Position numbers and translations under genes: made by a program | Part shown: piece by piece, positions 43,489 through 56,402 of the stretch | Numbering within the stretch: position 1 is the first letter of the stretch | Layout of the letters: each line of letters opens with the position of its first letter | Notes under the pieces: generated by a model | What the model saw: the letters and a program-made list of their open reading frames with translations, nothing else | What the model was told of the DNA's origin: nothing | Databases searched by the model: none | NCBI RefSeq assembly: GCF_041146395.1 | Contig: NC_091008.1 | Coordinates: forward strand, 6,027,501 to 6,091,500 | Length of the DNA: 64,000 nucleotides | Source: Eulemur rufifrons | Taxonomy: Eukaryota; Chordata; Mammalia; Primates; Lemuridae | Reading direction: 5' to 3'

Positions 43489-43569
43489 CCATATTTATGT
43501 GGGTCTGTTTCTGGGCTCTTTCTCTCTGGGCTTCTCTATTTATGTGGGAATAGACCCACATAAATATGG
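43489..43569. repeat. 18-bp perfect inverted repeat inside the L1
   Basis: ccatatttatgtgggtct (43489-43506) and its exact reverse complement (43552-43569), separated by 45 bases that contain a further direct copy of tttatgtggg next to the inverted arm, giving a second tight hairpin with a 5-base loop. Confidence 0.9.
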
Positions 43570-43830
43570 TCAATGATCTATTTTTCTGTCCTTCTGTTAA
43601 CACTACATCGTCTTGGTTATGGTAGCTTTACATGAAGTCTTGAAGTTAGGTAATATCCATCCTATGACTTTGTTTTTCAATACTGTGTTGTCTATTCTGG
43701 GTCTTTTGCCTCTCCATATAAACTTTAGCATCAGTTTCTTGCTACCCACAAAATAACTTGCTGGAATTTTGATTGGGATTAAGATCTGTGGATCAAGTTG
43801 GAAAGAACTAACATCTTTTTATTTCTTTAT

Positions 43831-44160
43831 TTTTTTTTTTTGAGACAGAGTCTTGCTCTGTCGCCCGGGCTAGAGTGCCGTTACATCAGCCTTGCTCACA
43901 GTAACCTGAAACTCCTGGGCTCAAGCGATCCTCCTGCCTCAGACTCCTGAGTAGCTGGGACTACAGGCATGCGCCACCATGCCCGGCTAATTTTTTTCTA
44001 TATATATAATTTCAGCTGTCCAGATCATTTCTTTCTATTTTTAGTAGAGATGGGGTCTCACTCTAGCACAGGCTGGTCTCGAACTCCTGACCTCGAGCGA
44101 TCCTCACGCCTTGTCCTCCCAGAGTGCTAGGAAGACAGGCGTGAGCCACCTCGCCCGGCC
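43831..44160 (-). mobile_element. Alu, antisense, nested in L1
   Basis: T-tract, inverted dimer ending ctcgcccggcc; L1 sequence resumes after it. Confidence 0.95.
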
Positions 44161-44411
44161 TTCTAAGTGTCTTTCAATGAAATTTTATAATTTTTTTTCT
44201 GTACAGGCCTTATAATCCTATATTAGATTTATTTTTAGATATTTTATGTTTGGGCTAGTTAAATGATATCTCTTTTTGAATCATGTTTTCTTTGTGCCTG
44301 TTATGTTAATGGCAATGTTTACTGAATACTTGGTAGATTTTGTAGACATGCAACTATAGTTTGCATAGTGATGTTACGGTAACGTATTGTTTCTGGTAAG
44401 CTGTCTCTGCG

Positions 44412-45783
<1,372 letters not shown>

Positions 45784-46469
45784 ATTTGAGATTTGTCAAT
45801 TTCTTCCTATAATTCTATCAATTATGCTTTATATTTTTAAGTCTGTTTTATCAGGTGCGTACAAAAACACCGTGTTTTACATATAGTAAGGTGTGCAAAG
45901 ACAATTTGTGGTTTTGATTAAATTGCTATTTTCAGATGTGGATGACACCTAAATTAAGAACCTAGACTAATTTAGAGCAGGAAAAACATCCCTTGAGATA
46001 AATTCACCCACTTCTGCCCCCTTATCTTATAGATGAGAAATAGGAGTTCCATAAAAGTTATGTGGTTCACGTAGATCATATAACTGGTAGAACACCTAGA
46101 ATTCCAGCAAGTTATTTCCACTCACTATGAAAGTCTCCTTTGAATTACAGGCAAGCCATAGAATAAAAATACAATGTTTAGTTACTGGCCTTATGAAATT
46201 CATTGTTTTGGGGCTTTTTTTCCTAAGAAAAAATGATGATGTTGATCACAAAGAAATGCTTCAGATGACATTCAAAAGTGGTTTCAGAGTTTCTTTCAGC
46301 CCTGTTTCTCTTCTCTTGTTCTTTGTTCAGTGAATTCCCCCTGGTGGAGAAGATACGCCGTCACAATTTTGCTGAATTGCTGATAAAATGGAACTGCTTG
46401 ACTGAAGGTATGATTTTTTTCATAGACTGACACAGAAATCTTCTGGCAAGTCCCAGAGATTCGAAATGA
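45784..46469. other. Unassigned stretch
   Basis: 45990-46110 contains MIR-like words (gatgagaaataggagttcc). Otherwise nothing recognised. Confidence 0.35.
46336..46347 (-). promoter_or_regulatory. Weaker CTCF-like motif
   Basis: TCCCCCTGGTGG matches the reverse CTCF core at 11 of 12 positions (first base T instead of G). Same orientation as the site 1.4 kb to the left. Low confidence. Confidence 0.25.
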
Positions 46470-46560
46470 GTAGACCCCCATCTCCTAATTTCATCACTTT
46501 GGGGGTTAGGATTTCAACATGCGAATCTGGGGGGTGAACACAAATATTCAGACCATAGAA
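46470..46560 (-). mobile_element. MLT1-type LTR end fragment, antisense
   Basis: 'tttgggggttaggatttcaa', 'catgcgaatctggggggtg' and 'aatattcagaccatagaa' match the antisense MLT1 5' end. Confidence 0.65.
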
Positions 46561-47975
46561 GCATTATCTTGGTTTCTCACTGTGGAAAGTGAGGATTCAT
46601 CCTCTCTCTCTCTCCTCTTACCACCATCACACACGTGCTCATTCTCTTACCCCTCAACCTCTCCGTCTAGTTCTACGGCAATTTTGTCAAGGTTTACATT
46701 CGCAGTTTCCATTATCGTGACTAAGAATGTGTGCTGTAGAGCTGAGCCATGGAGTAAAACTATGATCGCCCTTCCTTTCAGCACAACATTTTTCCTCTGG
46801 ATGTGTATTTAGTTATGTCTGCACACACATGCACACGCACACGTGTGTGTATATGTATACTTTTCCTTGTGGAATTTTTAACTGTTTTTTTTTCCTCTTC
46901 TTAAAAAGCAGTAACTTCTTGTGTTAAAAAAAAAATTACAGAAATATGCCTATGCTTCTTTTTTTTTCTTCAAGACTATGTCATATGTAGTTACAGTAAA
47001 CACTGCTGGTGCCCCGTCCATGTCCCCTCAATCCTTCATATCACGGCAAATGCCATTTTGACTTCCACTTGAGTGCCTATACCCCTTGCCATGAGGACTT
47101 TCTTTGGGACGGTGTTCTCTCTGTTTACGTGCATTGCAAGTCAAAAATGCCCGGGAATTCATACACCCTGAGAGTCATCCTTGATTGACAACTGGAGGGA
47201 CCCCCAGTAGCACCTCCCCTCTCAGGTGCTACGCTCTGAGGCGCGTGCTCAACACTGTTCTCAGCGTTCCCGTGGGGGTCAGCTCCAGCTGCCCAGGACG
47301 TTTGCTTGATGACACGCCATTGGCTTCCTTCCTGTCCCCGTATCACTTTCCCACCTCACTAATGGTGTTTCCTGGGATCGCCTCCCAAACGAATGACTGG
47401 TACTGGAATCCTTCTCTCCAGGCCTGCTTCTTACACAATCCCAACTAAGACAATTCGTTCTGAGTCCTTCTTATTATGCCACGTTATAAGGGACAGGATG
47501 TCTGGCACTCCGGTTTTGGAGACGCTACGATTGACCAGTGAATGCAGGTGGCGTCAGCCGATTCCTCCATGATGAAGTTCCCTTTCCTGCCTTTTACCTA
47601 CCATGTTTTTCTTCTCTCTCTCTCTCTTTCTTATTTAATTCTTTCTTTCTTGCTTGTCTACTCTAAAGACATTACCTACTATGTTTTAGCACCCACTGAT
47701 GACCACGGCCTGTATCTGTCACCTCCTCAGGTCCTTAAAATGCTGTTTTAAAAATTCCAATACTCCCCTGCTTTAGCTAACATTCCTCTATCAGTACAAT
47801 CTCCTTCCTCATCAACTGTTTGATTACCCTGAAATGCAGTTTGTATAGAAAAGGCAGGATAGATGTGTCCTTTTTGATGACTTAGTTTTCTTAAGTGGTT
47901 ATCACTAATTTAACCCCAAACTTGTTGCCAGTTGTCTGAACCATTTCCAATATGGTTACTGCCAGCAGATACTCT
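46561..47975. other. Unassigned stretch with simple repeats
   Basis: Mixed CA/TG run at 46818-46860 and CT run at 47613-47630. 47150-47460 resembles an old LTR (tttcctgggatcgcctccca), family not named. No exon. Confidence 0.4.
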
Positions 47976-47999
47976 ATCCAATTCATCTCTTTCTTCTTC

Positions 48000-48322
48000 T
48001 TTTTTTTTTTTTGAGGCAGAGTCTCGCTCTGTTGCCCGGGCTAGAGTGCTGTGGCATCAGCCTTGCTCACAGCAACCTCAGACTCCTGGGCTCAAGGGAT
48101 CCTCCTGCCTCAGCCTCCCGAGTAGCTGGGACTCCAGGCATGCACCACCATGCCTGGCTAATTTTTTCTATATATATTTTTAGCTGTCCATATAATTTCT
48201 ATTTTTAGTAGAGACAGGGTCTCGCTCTTGCTTAGGCTGGTCTGGAACTCCTGACCTCGAGCGATCCTCCCGCCTCGGCCTCCCAGAGTGCTAAGATTAT
48301 AGGTGTGAGCCACTGCGTCTGG
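48000..48322 (-). mobile_element. Alu, antisense
   Basis: Perfect 17-bp duplication ccaattcatctctttct at 47978-47994 and 48323-48339, sharing cc with the Alu end. Confidence 0.95.
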
Positions 48323-48339
48323 CCAATTCATCTCTTTCT

Positions 48340-49984
48340 AAAAGAAGGTTCTGAGGGCTTCTAACCTCGCTAAGAGCCTCCTCACCGGTTGCCCTAGGCC
48401 CGGCTCACAGCAGTCATCCTGGGCTCTCTCTCTTCTGTCAATATGGGGATTCCCTTTGGCTGTCTCCTGGGTGGAAATCCTCACTTTCCGGGTGCCATGT
48501 CTTTCTTCTTTCATTTTCATAGAGTATGTCCTCCAATATATCCTTGAGAAAGGGTGCCTAATAATTCTAAGTTGGAAGTACTTTTCTTTCAAAACTCTGA
48601 TGGTATTGCTCCATGTATCTTCTAACTCTCAGTGTTTTTTTTTCTTGGTATCTTCGAATTCGTTTTTATTTCTGAATCTTTATTTGTGAACTTTTCATCT
48701 CCTTGGAAGTCTGTAGGATTTCCAAAGAATTTGAGACTGTTGGGGAACAGTGTTCTGAAATTTCACAGTGCTATGCTTCGTGTGCTTGATTTTTATCTGT
48801 TCAGCTGAATATTCAGGGAAGGACTCAGGCATTTCGGTTCTAGAAAATGTTATTGAATAATTTTCATGGTTATTTCCTTCTGTGAGTTTTCTCTGTTTTT
48901 CTTCCTGGAACTCCTATTATTTGGATGTTGGGTTTCCTGGACCATTCTTTTCCTTCTTTCTTTAAAAAAAAATTCTCTTCTCTTTCCCATCTCTTGGGCT
49001 TTCTGGTCTGCATTCTGGGCAATATCTTCTTCACCTTCTCTTTCATTCCTGCCATTATGTTTTTAACTTCCAAGAACCCAAGTTTGTTTTCTATTTTTGG
49101 CATTACCATTCCACTGGTAAATCAGTATACATCTCTCAAATAACTCCTTTAAAAATATAACGCTGCTATTATCACACCAGAAAAGAAAGTCTTCGATATC
49201 AAGAATTCAGGAACGTTTCAAATTTCACATATGGCCTCATAAGTTTTTTAAGAAGTTTTTTTTTGTTCGAATCGGTATTCACATATGTTCCATACATTTC
49301 AATTGTTTGATTTTTCTCTTAAGTTTTATTTTATTCTTTCTCATTTTTTGCCCCGTCTTTGAATTATTGAAGAATCAGGTCATTTATGGAGTAGAGCTTT
49401 CCACAGTTTGGATTTGACTGATTGCATTTGTCAGATGCAATTTCCTCTGTGTTAACTGTAAACTGATGTTATGATTAGTCCTAAAAGCTTGATTAGAATC
49501 AAGTTTGATATTTTTTGTTTGGTTTTTGTATGACTGCTTCATCAGGAGAGAAAAAAAATGATGGTCTTTATTTTCATTATGTGAGCAGATGTCAAGGATC
49601 AGTCTTTATCCATTCTTTCAGTAAAGGGTGTAAAATGGTGATGTTATAATTCTATCATTTCTTCATTATTTATTAGCTGTACTTCCATAAAGAGAAATTT
49701 TCCTTCATCAACTTTTTGGTTATCTGTTCTAACAGTCCAAGGAAAGCAGAGTAAATGCTTAATCTGCCCCCTTTATTTGCCAGTTTTTGCAATAACGAGT
49801 TGGTTTACTAACATTCTTCAATGTGACAATAAATTCTTCTTTTTAAATTACCATTATGTATACCTAGGTTGAAACCTATTTGATATGTTTCAATATCCTG
49901 TTGTTATTATCCCTTTAGTGTTCCAATTGTCCTATCTTTGACATGGGAAAGTTTCTTTAAATTGGTTCCTGAGTCTGTTTGACA
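48340..49984. other. T-rich unassigned stretch, probably ancient repeat
   Basis: 48580-49150 ('gaactcctattatttggatg', 'ctttcccatctcttgggctt', 'attcctgccattatgttttt') looks like a widespread mammalian repeat whose family I cannot name with confidence. The remainder to 49984 is AT-rich with no exon. Confidence 0.4.
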
Positions 49985-50000
49985 TAATCCTAGTAGTTTT

Positions 50001-50326
50001 TTTTTTTTATTTGAGACAGAGTCTCACTCTTTTGCCCGGGCTAGAGTGCTGTGGCGTCAGCTTAGCTCACAGCAACCTCAAACTCCTGGGCTCAAGCGAT
50101 CCTCCTGCCTCAGCCTCCCAAGTAGCTGGGACTACAGGCATGCGCCACCATGCCCGGCTAATTTTTTCTACATATTTTTAGTTGTTCAGCTAATTTCTTT
50201 CTATTTTTAGTAGAGACAGGGTCTCATTCTTGCTCGGGTTGGTCTTGAACTCCTGAGCTCCAACGATCCTCCTGCCTCGGCCTCCCAGAGTGCTAGGATT
50301 ATAGGTGTGAGCCACCGCGCTTGGCC
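50001..50326 (-). mobile_element. Alu, antisense
   Basis: Duplication tcctagtagttttt at 49988-50001 and 50330-50343. Confidence 0.95.
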
Positions 50327-50343
50327 TAGTCCTAGTAGTTTTT

Positions 50344-50911
50344 AATAGTTTTTTTGTTTCTGGTTTGACAAGATGTTTCCAGCTCATTTGCATGACCCAT
50401 GTCTGGTACCATGACTTTGAATTGATAGTATCAGTGTAAACTTATATTTTACCTTAAAAAGTCTTCACTAACATTAGAAGTGAGGGCTAACTTACAGCAG
50501 TGAGCAGTTCTAGAACCCAGACTGTGAGATCTAAACATCATTTCCCTCTAACAAGCACCAAGACTGTTGGAGAAATGGCTGATACCAGAAGTGGCACTGT
50601 CTTCTCATCGGAAGTTTGAGATCCTCTTCCAAGCTCATTCCTGTTATGGGCAGAATTCAGAATTATACTGAAATTCAGTTCTACATATAGACCCGAGATT
50701 ACGAATCCCCTAGACAAAGCTTAAGAGAACCATTGACATTTTCAATTGTTGAATAATCAGGTCAGATTTCCGTCTTAGAAATGCCACTCTGACAGCAGGG
50801 TCAAGAATGGTGTGCGTGGCAGGGTGTGGAGAGCAACACGTGGGAGAATGTTTAGGGAATGGGCTTAGTGATGATTCAGGTTGGATATAGGGAGGGCCTA
50901 ATTTAAGACAG
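50344..50911. other. Unassigned stretch
   Basis: No repeat or exon recognised. Confidence 0.4.
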
Positions 50912-51025
50912 TAGGCCAGGGCAGTGGCTCACATCTGCAATCCTAGCATTCTGGGAGGCTGAGGCAGGAGGACTGCTTGAGGTCAGGAGTTCAAGACTAG
51001 CCTGAGCAAGAGCCAGACCCCGTTG
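50912..51025 (+). mobile_element. Alu left arm, split by an insertion
   Basis: From ggccagggcagtggctc to 'gagccagaccccgt', where Alu sequence stops abruptly and resumes at 51550. Confidence 0.9.
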
Positions 51026-51549
51026 TCACGGTTCAGTACACGGCTGGACTTTGAAGTGTTGCCTCAGATCTTGGGCTCCAGGCTTGGAAGAATCACAGAG
51101 AAAGATGACAGACACTCAGCAAGTATGCGTGAAGAGCTGATTGTGAACAAACCTTAAGGGTGCGAAGCAAGTACATTTTCTAAGGAGAAATGGGTCTGTC
51201 TCTGCTAGTGGAAAAGACACTATCTACTTCTATGTGTTTCCTTTTATAGATTAGTAGTTTAGGTAAAGGTTAGTTATAATTATTCATAACTATACATCAC
51301 TGTATTGGAGACTGAGTTCTTTCCAGGTATAGACATGACTTACAGGTTATGTTTCAGTCATTCTTTCTAGCATACGTATGGTAGGGAAAGAGCAGTAACT
51401 TGGTAGTCAGTGTTCCATGGCCTAATTACCCCATTCTTTAAGACTGAAATAACTGCTTCCCCTGGTTATTTTTCCTCCTTATTGTTTTTCTATCACTTCT
51501 CCTTCCTATTTTTCTCGTTTCCATGACCTCTCACTTGTTTTTCTGTCAC
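51026..51549. mobile_element. Unidentified ~525-bp insertion in an Alu, possible solo LTR
   Basis: Begins tgtcacggttcagtacacgg and ends in a pyrimidine-rich tract with ctgtcact. The flanking Alu words gaccccgt and gataccat occupy the same Alu position and may be a target duplication. It has no reading frame of note and no A-tail. An LTR that starts TG and ends CA would fit only if a few extra bases follow it. Confidence 0.45.
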
Positions 51550-52429
<880 letters not shown>

Positions 52430-52853
52430 TGTAACGTGGAGCAGGAGCCGCTCAGTCAATCCAGCGTCCCCTTGCGGGGGCCGGAGAACGTTGCGCAGAC
52501 GCGGCCGGGCCGAGGGGGGCGCGGACCCGGCGCACAGGAAGCGGCCAGGCCCGCGGAGGAACCGAGGGGCCGGAGCCCACGTCAGCGTCCCCCCGTGCAG
52601 CCCCTCGCTCTGCGCGTGCTCGCGCCCGGCCGGCGCACGCAGCTAGGCTCCGCGCGCGCCTCCCGGGCCCCGCCCCTTCCTCGGGATCGGGGCGGGGCGT
52701 CGGGCCGAGCGCGGAAGCCCCGCCCCCAGCTTCTGCCTCCGGTGCTGCGGCGCCGCTTCGCCCCTCCCTGCGTGCCCTGCCCCGGACTCAATCCGGGGCC
52801 ACGAGCACGAGCGCGTGCGCACGTCGGCGCGCGCCCGCCCCGCCGCGAGGAGG

Positions 52854-52916
52854 CCCCGCCCCCCGGCCCCGCCCCGCCCCGCCCCGCCGGCCTGCCCCGC
52901 GCCCGCGCCCGCGCCC
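52854..52916 (+). promoter_or_regulatory. Proximal GC-box cluster with CCCCG and GCGCCC short tandem arrays
   Basis: Immediately upstream of the PAPSS1 start codon, CCCCG is repeated in tandem about four times (52867-52888), followed by three GCGCCC units (52899-52916). Each CCCCGCCCC is a Sp1/KLF-type site on the minus strand. The C-runs on this strand and G-runs on the other could also form i-motif or G-quadruplex structures. The 5' UTR very likely starts in or just after this block. Confidence 0.6.
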
Positions 52917-52950
52917 GCTCCCCTTGCCGGCGCCCGCGCGCTCCGCGGCC

Positions 52951-53010
52951 ATGGAGATGCCCGGGAGCCTGTGCAAGAAAGTCAAGCTGAGCAACGACGC
53001 GCAGAGCTGG
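52951..53010 (+). CDS. PAPSS1: PAPSS1 coding exon 1 (first 20 codons; partial gene)
   Basis: PAPSS1 is the bifunctional PAPS synthase: an ATP sulfurylase domain makes APS from sulfate and ATP, and an APS kinase domain phosphorylates it to PAPS, the sulfate donor for sulfotransferases in cytosol, nucleus and Golgi pathways. The exon encodes MEMPGSLCKKVKLSNDAQSW, which I recognise as the N-terminus of vertebrate PAPSS1 (human, from memory, MEIPGSLCKKVKLSNNAQNW); the paralogue PAPSS2 starts differently. The lysine-rich stretch at residues 9-12 lies in the segment preceding the kinase domain. The ATG has an optimal context, with G at -3 and G at +4. The reading frame ends at TGG followed by the donor GTGAGC, leaving phase 0. 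It lies in a CpG island. The kinase and sulfurylase domains (about 600 further residues in the family) are encoded by exons to the right of the window. Exon identity is confident; the exact transcription start is not visible. Confidence 0.9.
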
Positions 53011-53302
53011 GTGAGCGCCGCGGCGGCTGTCGGAGCGTCGGGCCGCCGCTCGCCGCTCGCCGCTGCCTCGGTCCCGGCTCCTCCGCATCCTCCCCGGGGC
53101 GCGGGGGTGGGTTCCGGGGCGGTGGGCGGCGCGGGGTGCGGCCCGACCCTGCGCCCGCGGGAAGGGCGCCCGTGCCCCGGCGCCGCGGCCCCGCTGGGAC
53201 CGGAGCAGAATCCGTCACCCCGGGTGGCGGCTGCGAACCGGCGCGGGGCGCGGGAGCTGCCCGCATCCCCGGAGCGGCCCGCGCGTGGGCGGCGGCGGGG
53301 AC

Positions 53303-53383
53303 GGGGGCGCAGGGGGCGCAGGGGGCGCAGGGGGCGCAGGGGGCGCAGGGGGCGCAGGGGGCGCAGGGGGCGCAGGGGGCGCC
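53303..53383 (+). repeat. G-rich 9-bp minisatellite in PAPSS1 intron 1
   Basis: The unit GGGGGCGCA is repeated eight times without a mismatch (53303-53374), and a ninth copy ends in GCC. Because the period is a multiple of three, the array keeps all frames open and creates spurious repetitive reading frames. It contains nine evenly spaced runs of five Gs, an obvious G-quadruplex-forming pattern, about 290 bases inside the intron. Confidence 0.95.
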
Positions 53384-53530
53384 GCGCGCGCGTCCAGGGT
53401 TTCCTCGGCCGGGCCGGCGGGGCCCGGGTTCCGTTCCATCACCGCGTCTCTGCGTGCCTGAGCCCCAGCGTGCGGAGCGCCCAACAATGCGGCCATTCAT
53501 GAGCCGGGCCGCCCGGGACTGAGGGTCTTT

Positions 53531-54045
53531 GTGTCCCCGTGTGAGATTGGAACGTCACCGCGCACGGGGGCTTCGGGGACTCCGTGCCTGGTGACACAGA
53601 CGTGCGGGGAGAACGTTCAGCGACAACTGCCAGTTGACTGTGTCCTCAGGAGGCTGTTTCCTGCCTTCATTACCTTGTGACACGAAACAGCCTCGTTCTC
53701 AGATTTGGAAGTGGAGAGTGGGGGCCGGCTGTGGAGTCTGGCGAGGCCCTGGTTTTGGGGTTGGATGGAAATTTTTATTTCACAGTCCAGTGGCATCGTG
53801 AGGTTTAAATGCTTTCTTTCCAAATCATTGCTTGCCCTTGATGAGTCAAAGGAAAAAAAAAAAAAAAAAAGAAGCTATTTCGGGCAGATGTTCTTTTGAA
53901 ATCATTAATTTACTGTATCTGTTATCAGCAGGGATTGTCCTCCGGTTCCTCTCTCCTTTTAGTTGTGTGACTTCTGCATACGAGGTGAGGCCGGAAAGGA
54001 GGTAAAAGGTGGGTTAGGACAGGGGGGGAGGAGCGTGGACCCCTG
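53531..54045. other. Intron 1 after the CpG island, unassigned
   Basis: A-tract at 53852-53869. No exon or repeat recognised. Confidence 0.5.
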
Positions 54046-54049
54046 GCCT

Positions 54050-54200
54050 GGTCTCCGTTCTCAACGTTGCCATTTATTAGCTGTTGATGTTGTGACTTAT
54101 TGGAACCTCAGCTGACTTAAGGGTAGAATAGTGTGTATTTCACCGGGTTGTTTTGATGAGAAAAGGAGGTAATCTGAAAGTGCAATGAAACCCTACCTTG
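54050..54200 (+). repeat. MIR fragment, sense
   Basis: 'gccatttattagctgttgat', 'tgtgacttattggaacctca' and 'ggttgttttgatgagaaaag' are a diverged sense MIR. Confidence 0.6.
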
Positions 54201-54738
54201 AAACTGAGACTGTGTTGCTTCTGTTACTTTCAGGTATTTCACGGTTACGTAAATATGATTGGCTAATTAATATTTACAGATAATTTCGGTTACACTGTCC
54301 TTTTTTTTTTTTTAATGGGTCCCGAGAGAGGGGCCCGAGAAGTCGCCTGCACTGTGCTTTTATTTACTCTGTTTGCCAAATTAGTGAGTATTTTATGTGG
54401 AAACTTGTGCCAGAAATGGAGATGAAAAATGTAGGACTTAGTGCTTTGCCTTCTGGTTGTTCATGGTCTGTGCTGGGGTGGTAACCCGGCACTTGCCCGG
54501 TGATGAATATGTCTTTGCGGACCGCAGTGAGTGATGTTAGAAGCTTTATTGTAATTTAGAGGAGAAGTTAGTTTGGTGTGGGCTTCTTGGAGAGGTTTAA
54601 TGGAGGAGCTCGGATTTCTGGGGCAGACAGAAACTGTGTGAATAATTGCTGGGATTAAGAATTATTATTTTTTACTCCAGGGACAGTGAAGACACTTGTT
54701 TGACTACTCTGGGGAGTCTTTGTTGGGGAGAGGAGATA
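54201..54738. other. Intron 1, unassigned
   Basis: T-tract at 54301-54313. Nothing recognised. Confidence 0.4.
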
Positions 54739-54752
54739 AGATTGAATGGGTA

Positions 54753-55075
54753 GGCCGGGCATGGTGGCTCACGCCTGTGATCCTAGCACTCTGGGAGGCT
54801 GAGGCAGGTGGATTGCTGGAGCTCAGGAGTTCGAGACCAGCCTGAGCAAGAGCGACACCTGTCTCTACTAAAAATAGAAAGAAATTAGCCAAACTAAAAA
54901 TAGAAAAAATCAGCGGGGCATGGTGGCGCGTGCCTGTATTCCCAGCTACCTGGGAGGCTGAGGCAGGAGGATCGCTTGAGCCCAGGAGTTTGAGGTTGCT
55001 GTGAGCTAGGCTGATGCCACGGCACTCTAGCCAGGGCAACAGAGTGAGACTCTTGTCTCCAAAAAAAAAAAAAAA
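54753..55075 (+). mobile_element. Alu, sense, in PAPSS1 intron 1
   Basis: Perfect 14-bp duplication agattgaatgggta at 54739-54752 and 55076-55089. Confidence 0.95.
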
Positions 55076-55089
55076 AGATTGAATGGGTA

Positions 55090-55699
55090 AGGTGGGGCTA
55101 GGTTGTGCTCTTGCCAATGTTTGGCAGTAGAGTTAAGACCTGATTTTGTGGGAGATTTTTGATGGGGCTAGAATTTTTATGGGGCTTGCAAAGTCTTTTC
55201 TCTTCTCTGTAGACCACCCGCCACCTCTTCTTCTTATATACTTAAATCAGCTGATGGGGACGCAAGTGCGAAGAACCCCCAGTCCTCTAAAGTTCTCCTC
55301 CTGGGATAGGATTGGTAATCCAAGAAGACCTGTCTGCTGAAGAAATGGAGACACGGCTAGAGCCCAGATGCAGAAGCCCTGGCCACCAGACAGGGTTCTA
55401 GTGAGGTTTAAATGAATTAATAGATTAGTAGCCTGCCTGGCACCTGAGAACTATTTATATTCTGGTTATTATCATTCGTCCACAGTGGGGGGTGGTGAAA
55501 GGCTGGCTCAGGGGCAGTGGCAATACAGGAGGGGCTGCATTCAAAACATTTAAGGACAAGTGTGGAGGGCCTGACTAGATTTAGAGGATGAAAAAGGGAG
55601 AAGTGTTAAAAAATGATCCCGAAGTTTTGATCCTTGGAAGTGGGGAGGAAGGTTATTGCCTGCAGGGAAATTGGGAGGTAGGTCAGGGGCAGGGGGAAA
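55090..55699. other. Intron 1, unassigned
   Basis: 55380-55470 has MIR-like words (aggtttaaatgaattaatag). No exon. Confidence 0.4.
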
Positions 55700-56095
55700 G
55701 GGCATAATAAACACTGAAGGAGAGTTTACTGTGTGCCAGGTGCAGTTTGAAATGTTTTATCTAAATTAACTCATTGGATTTTTGCATTTCCAAGGTAGAC
55801 ATCACGGGAGACAGTGGTTAAAAGTAAGGATCCTGGGGCTGACTACCTGGGCTCGAATCTGGCTCCACCGTTGATTAAACATGTAACCTTTGGCTGGTCA
55901 CTTAATTTCTCTGTGCCTCTCTCTAATCATTTATAAAACGGGAATGTAGCCTCACAGGGATATTACAAAGGTTAAAGAAGTTAATTCTTACTGTTACCAT
56001 CCTCTTTATCCCAATTAGTATCTCCGGTTTATAGATGAAGAAATTGAGGCACAGAGATGTCCTAGAGCTTGTTAGTGGTGGCTTTGAGGGACTGA
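55700..56095. repeat. Cluster of MIR fragments in alternating orientation
   Basis: Antisense piece 55700-55800 ('ttactgtgtgccaggtgcag'), sense piece 55805-55990 ('ctgggctcgaatctggctcc', 'cttaatttctctgtgcctct'), antisense piece 55995-56095 ('tttatagatgaagaaattga', 'ggcacagaga'). Confidence 0.75.
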
Positions 56096-56104
56096 TTAGT
56101 GGAG

Positions 56105-56402
56105 ATAGTCTATAGAAACAGAAATATAAGACACTTATGTAATTCAAAGTTTTCTAGAGGACACATTAAAAAAGTAAAAAGAAACAGGTGAATAATTTCA
56201 ATAACATGTTTTCTTTAGCCTAATATATCCAAAATACTATCATTTCAATATAAATATGTTTAATAATGTCATAGTATGAAATCATTAATAAAATATTTTA
56301 CCTTTTTTCTGTACTAAGTCTTTCAAATCTGGAGTGTTTTTTTTTTTTTTTTTTAACGCATTTCAATTCAGACTAGCCGCATTTCACATCCTCAGTAGGA
56401 AC
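56105..56402 (-). mobile_element. hAT-Charlie-type DNA transposon remnant
   Basis: 'aaaaagaaacaggtgaataa', 'cctaatatatccaaaatact', 'tactaagtctttcaaatctg' and 'cagactagccgcatttcaca' are the reverse of the element at 7905-8190. A T-tract (56337-56354) interrupts it. Confidence 0.65.

Larger units (their letters stand above)
52430..53530 (+). promoter_or_regulatory. PAPSS1: CpG island and TATA-less promoter of PAPSS1
   Basis: A block of about 1.1 kb is very GC-rich and dense in CpG, in contrast to AT-rich DNA on both sides. No TATA box is visible. GC boxes occur at 52689-52698 (ggggcggggc) and 52718-52727 (ccccgccccc), with a larger cluster just upstream of the ATG. A GCGCGTGCGCA stretch at 52811-52821 resembles an NRF1 site. 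Such islands normally give dispersed transcription start sites; the start probably lies within about 150 bases upstream of 52951. Long open frames crossing the island on both strands follow from the lack of AT-rich stop codons and are not treated as genes. Confidence 0.85.

Noticed and set aside
52436..53522. Frames of 168-235 codons around PAPSS1 exon 1
   Set aside because: Same GC effect; they include the 9-bp minisatellite read as GRR/APP repeats. Only the 20 codons ending at the donor are supported.
53965..53990. Short exon-like segment in intron 1: pyrimidine tract, AG, 22 bases, GTGAGG
   Set aside because: The bases do not encode the next PAPSS1 residues and the length would break the frame.
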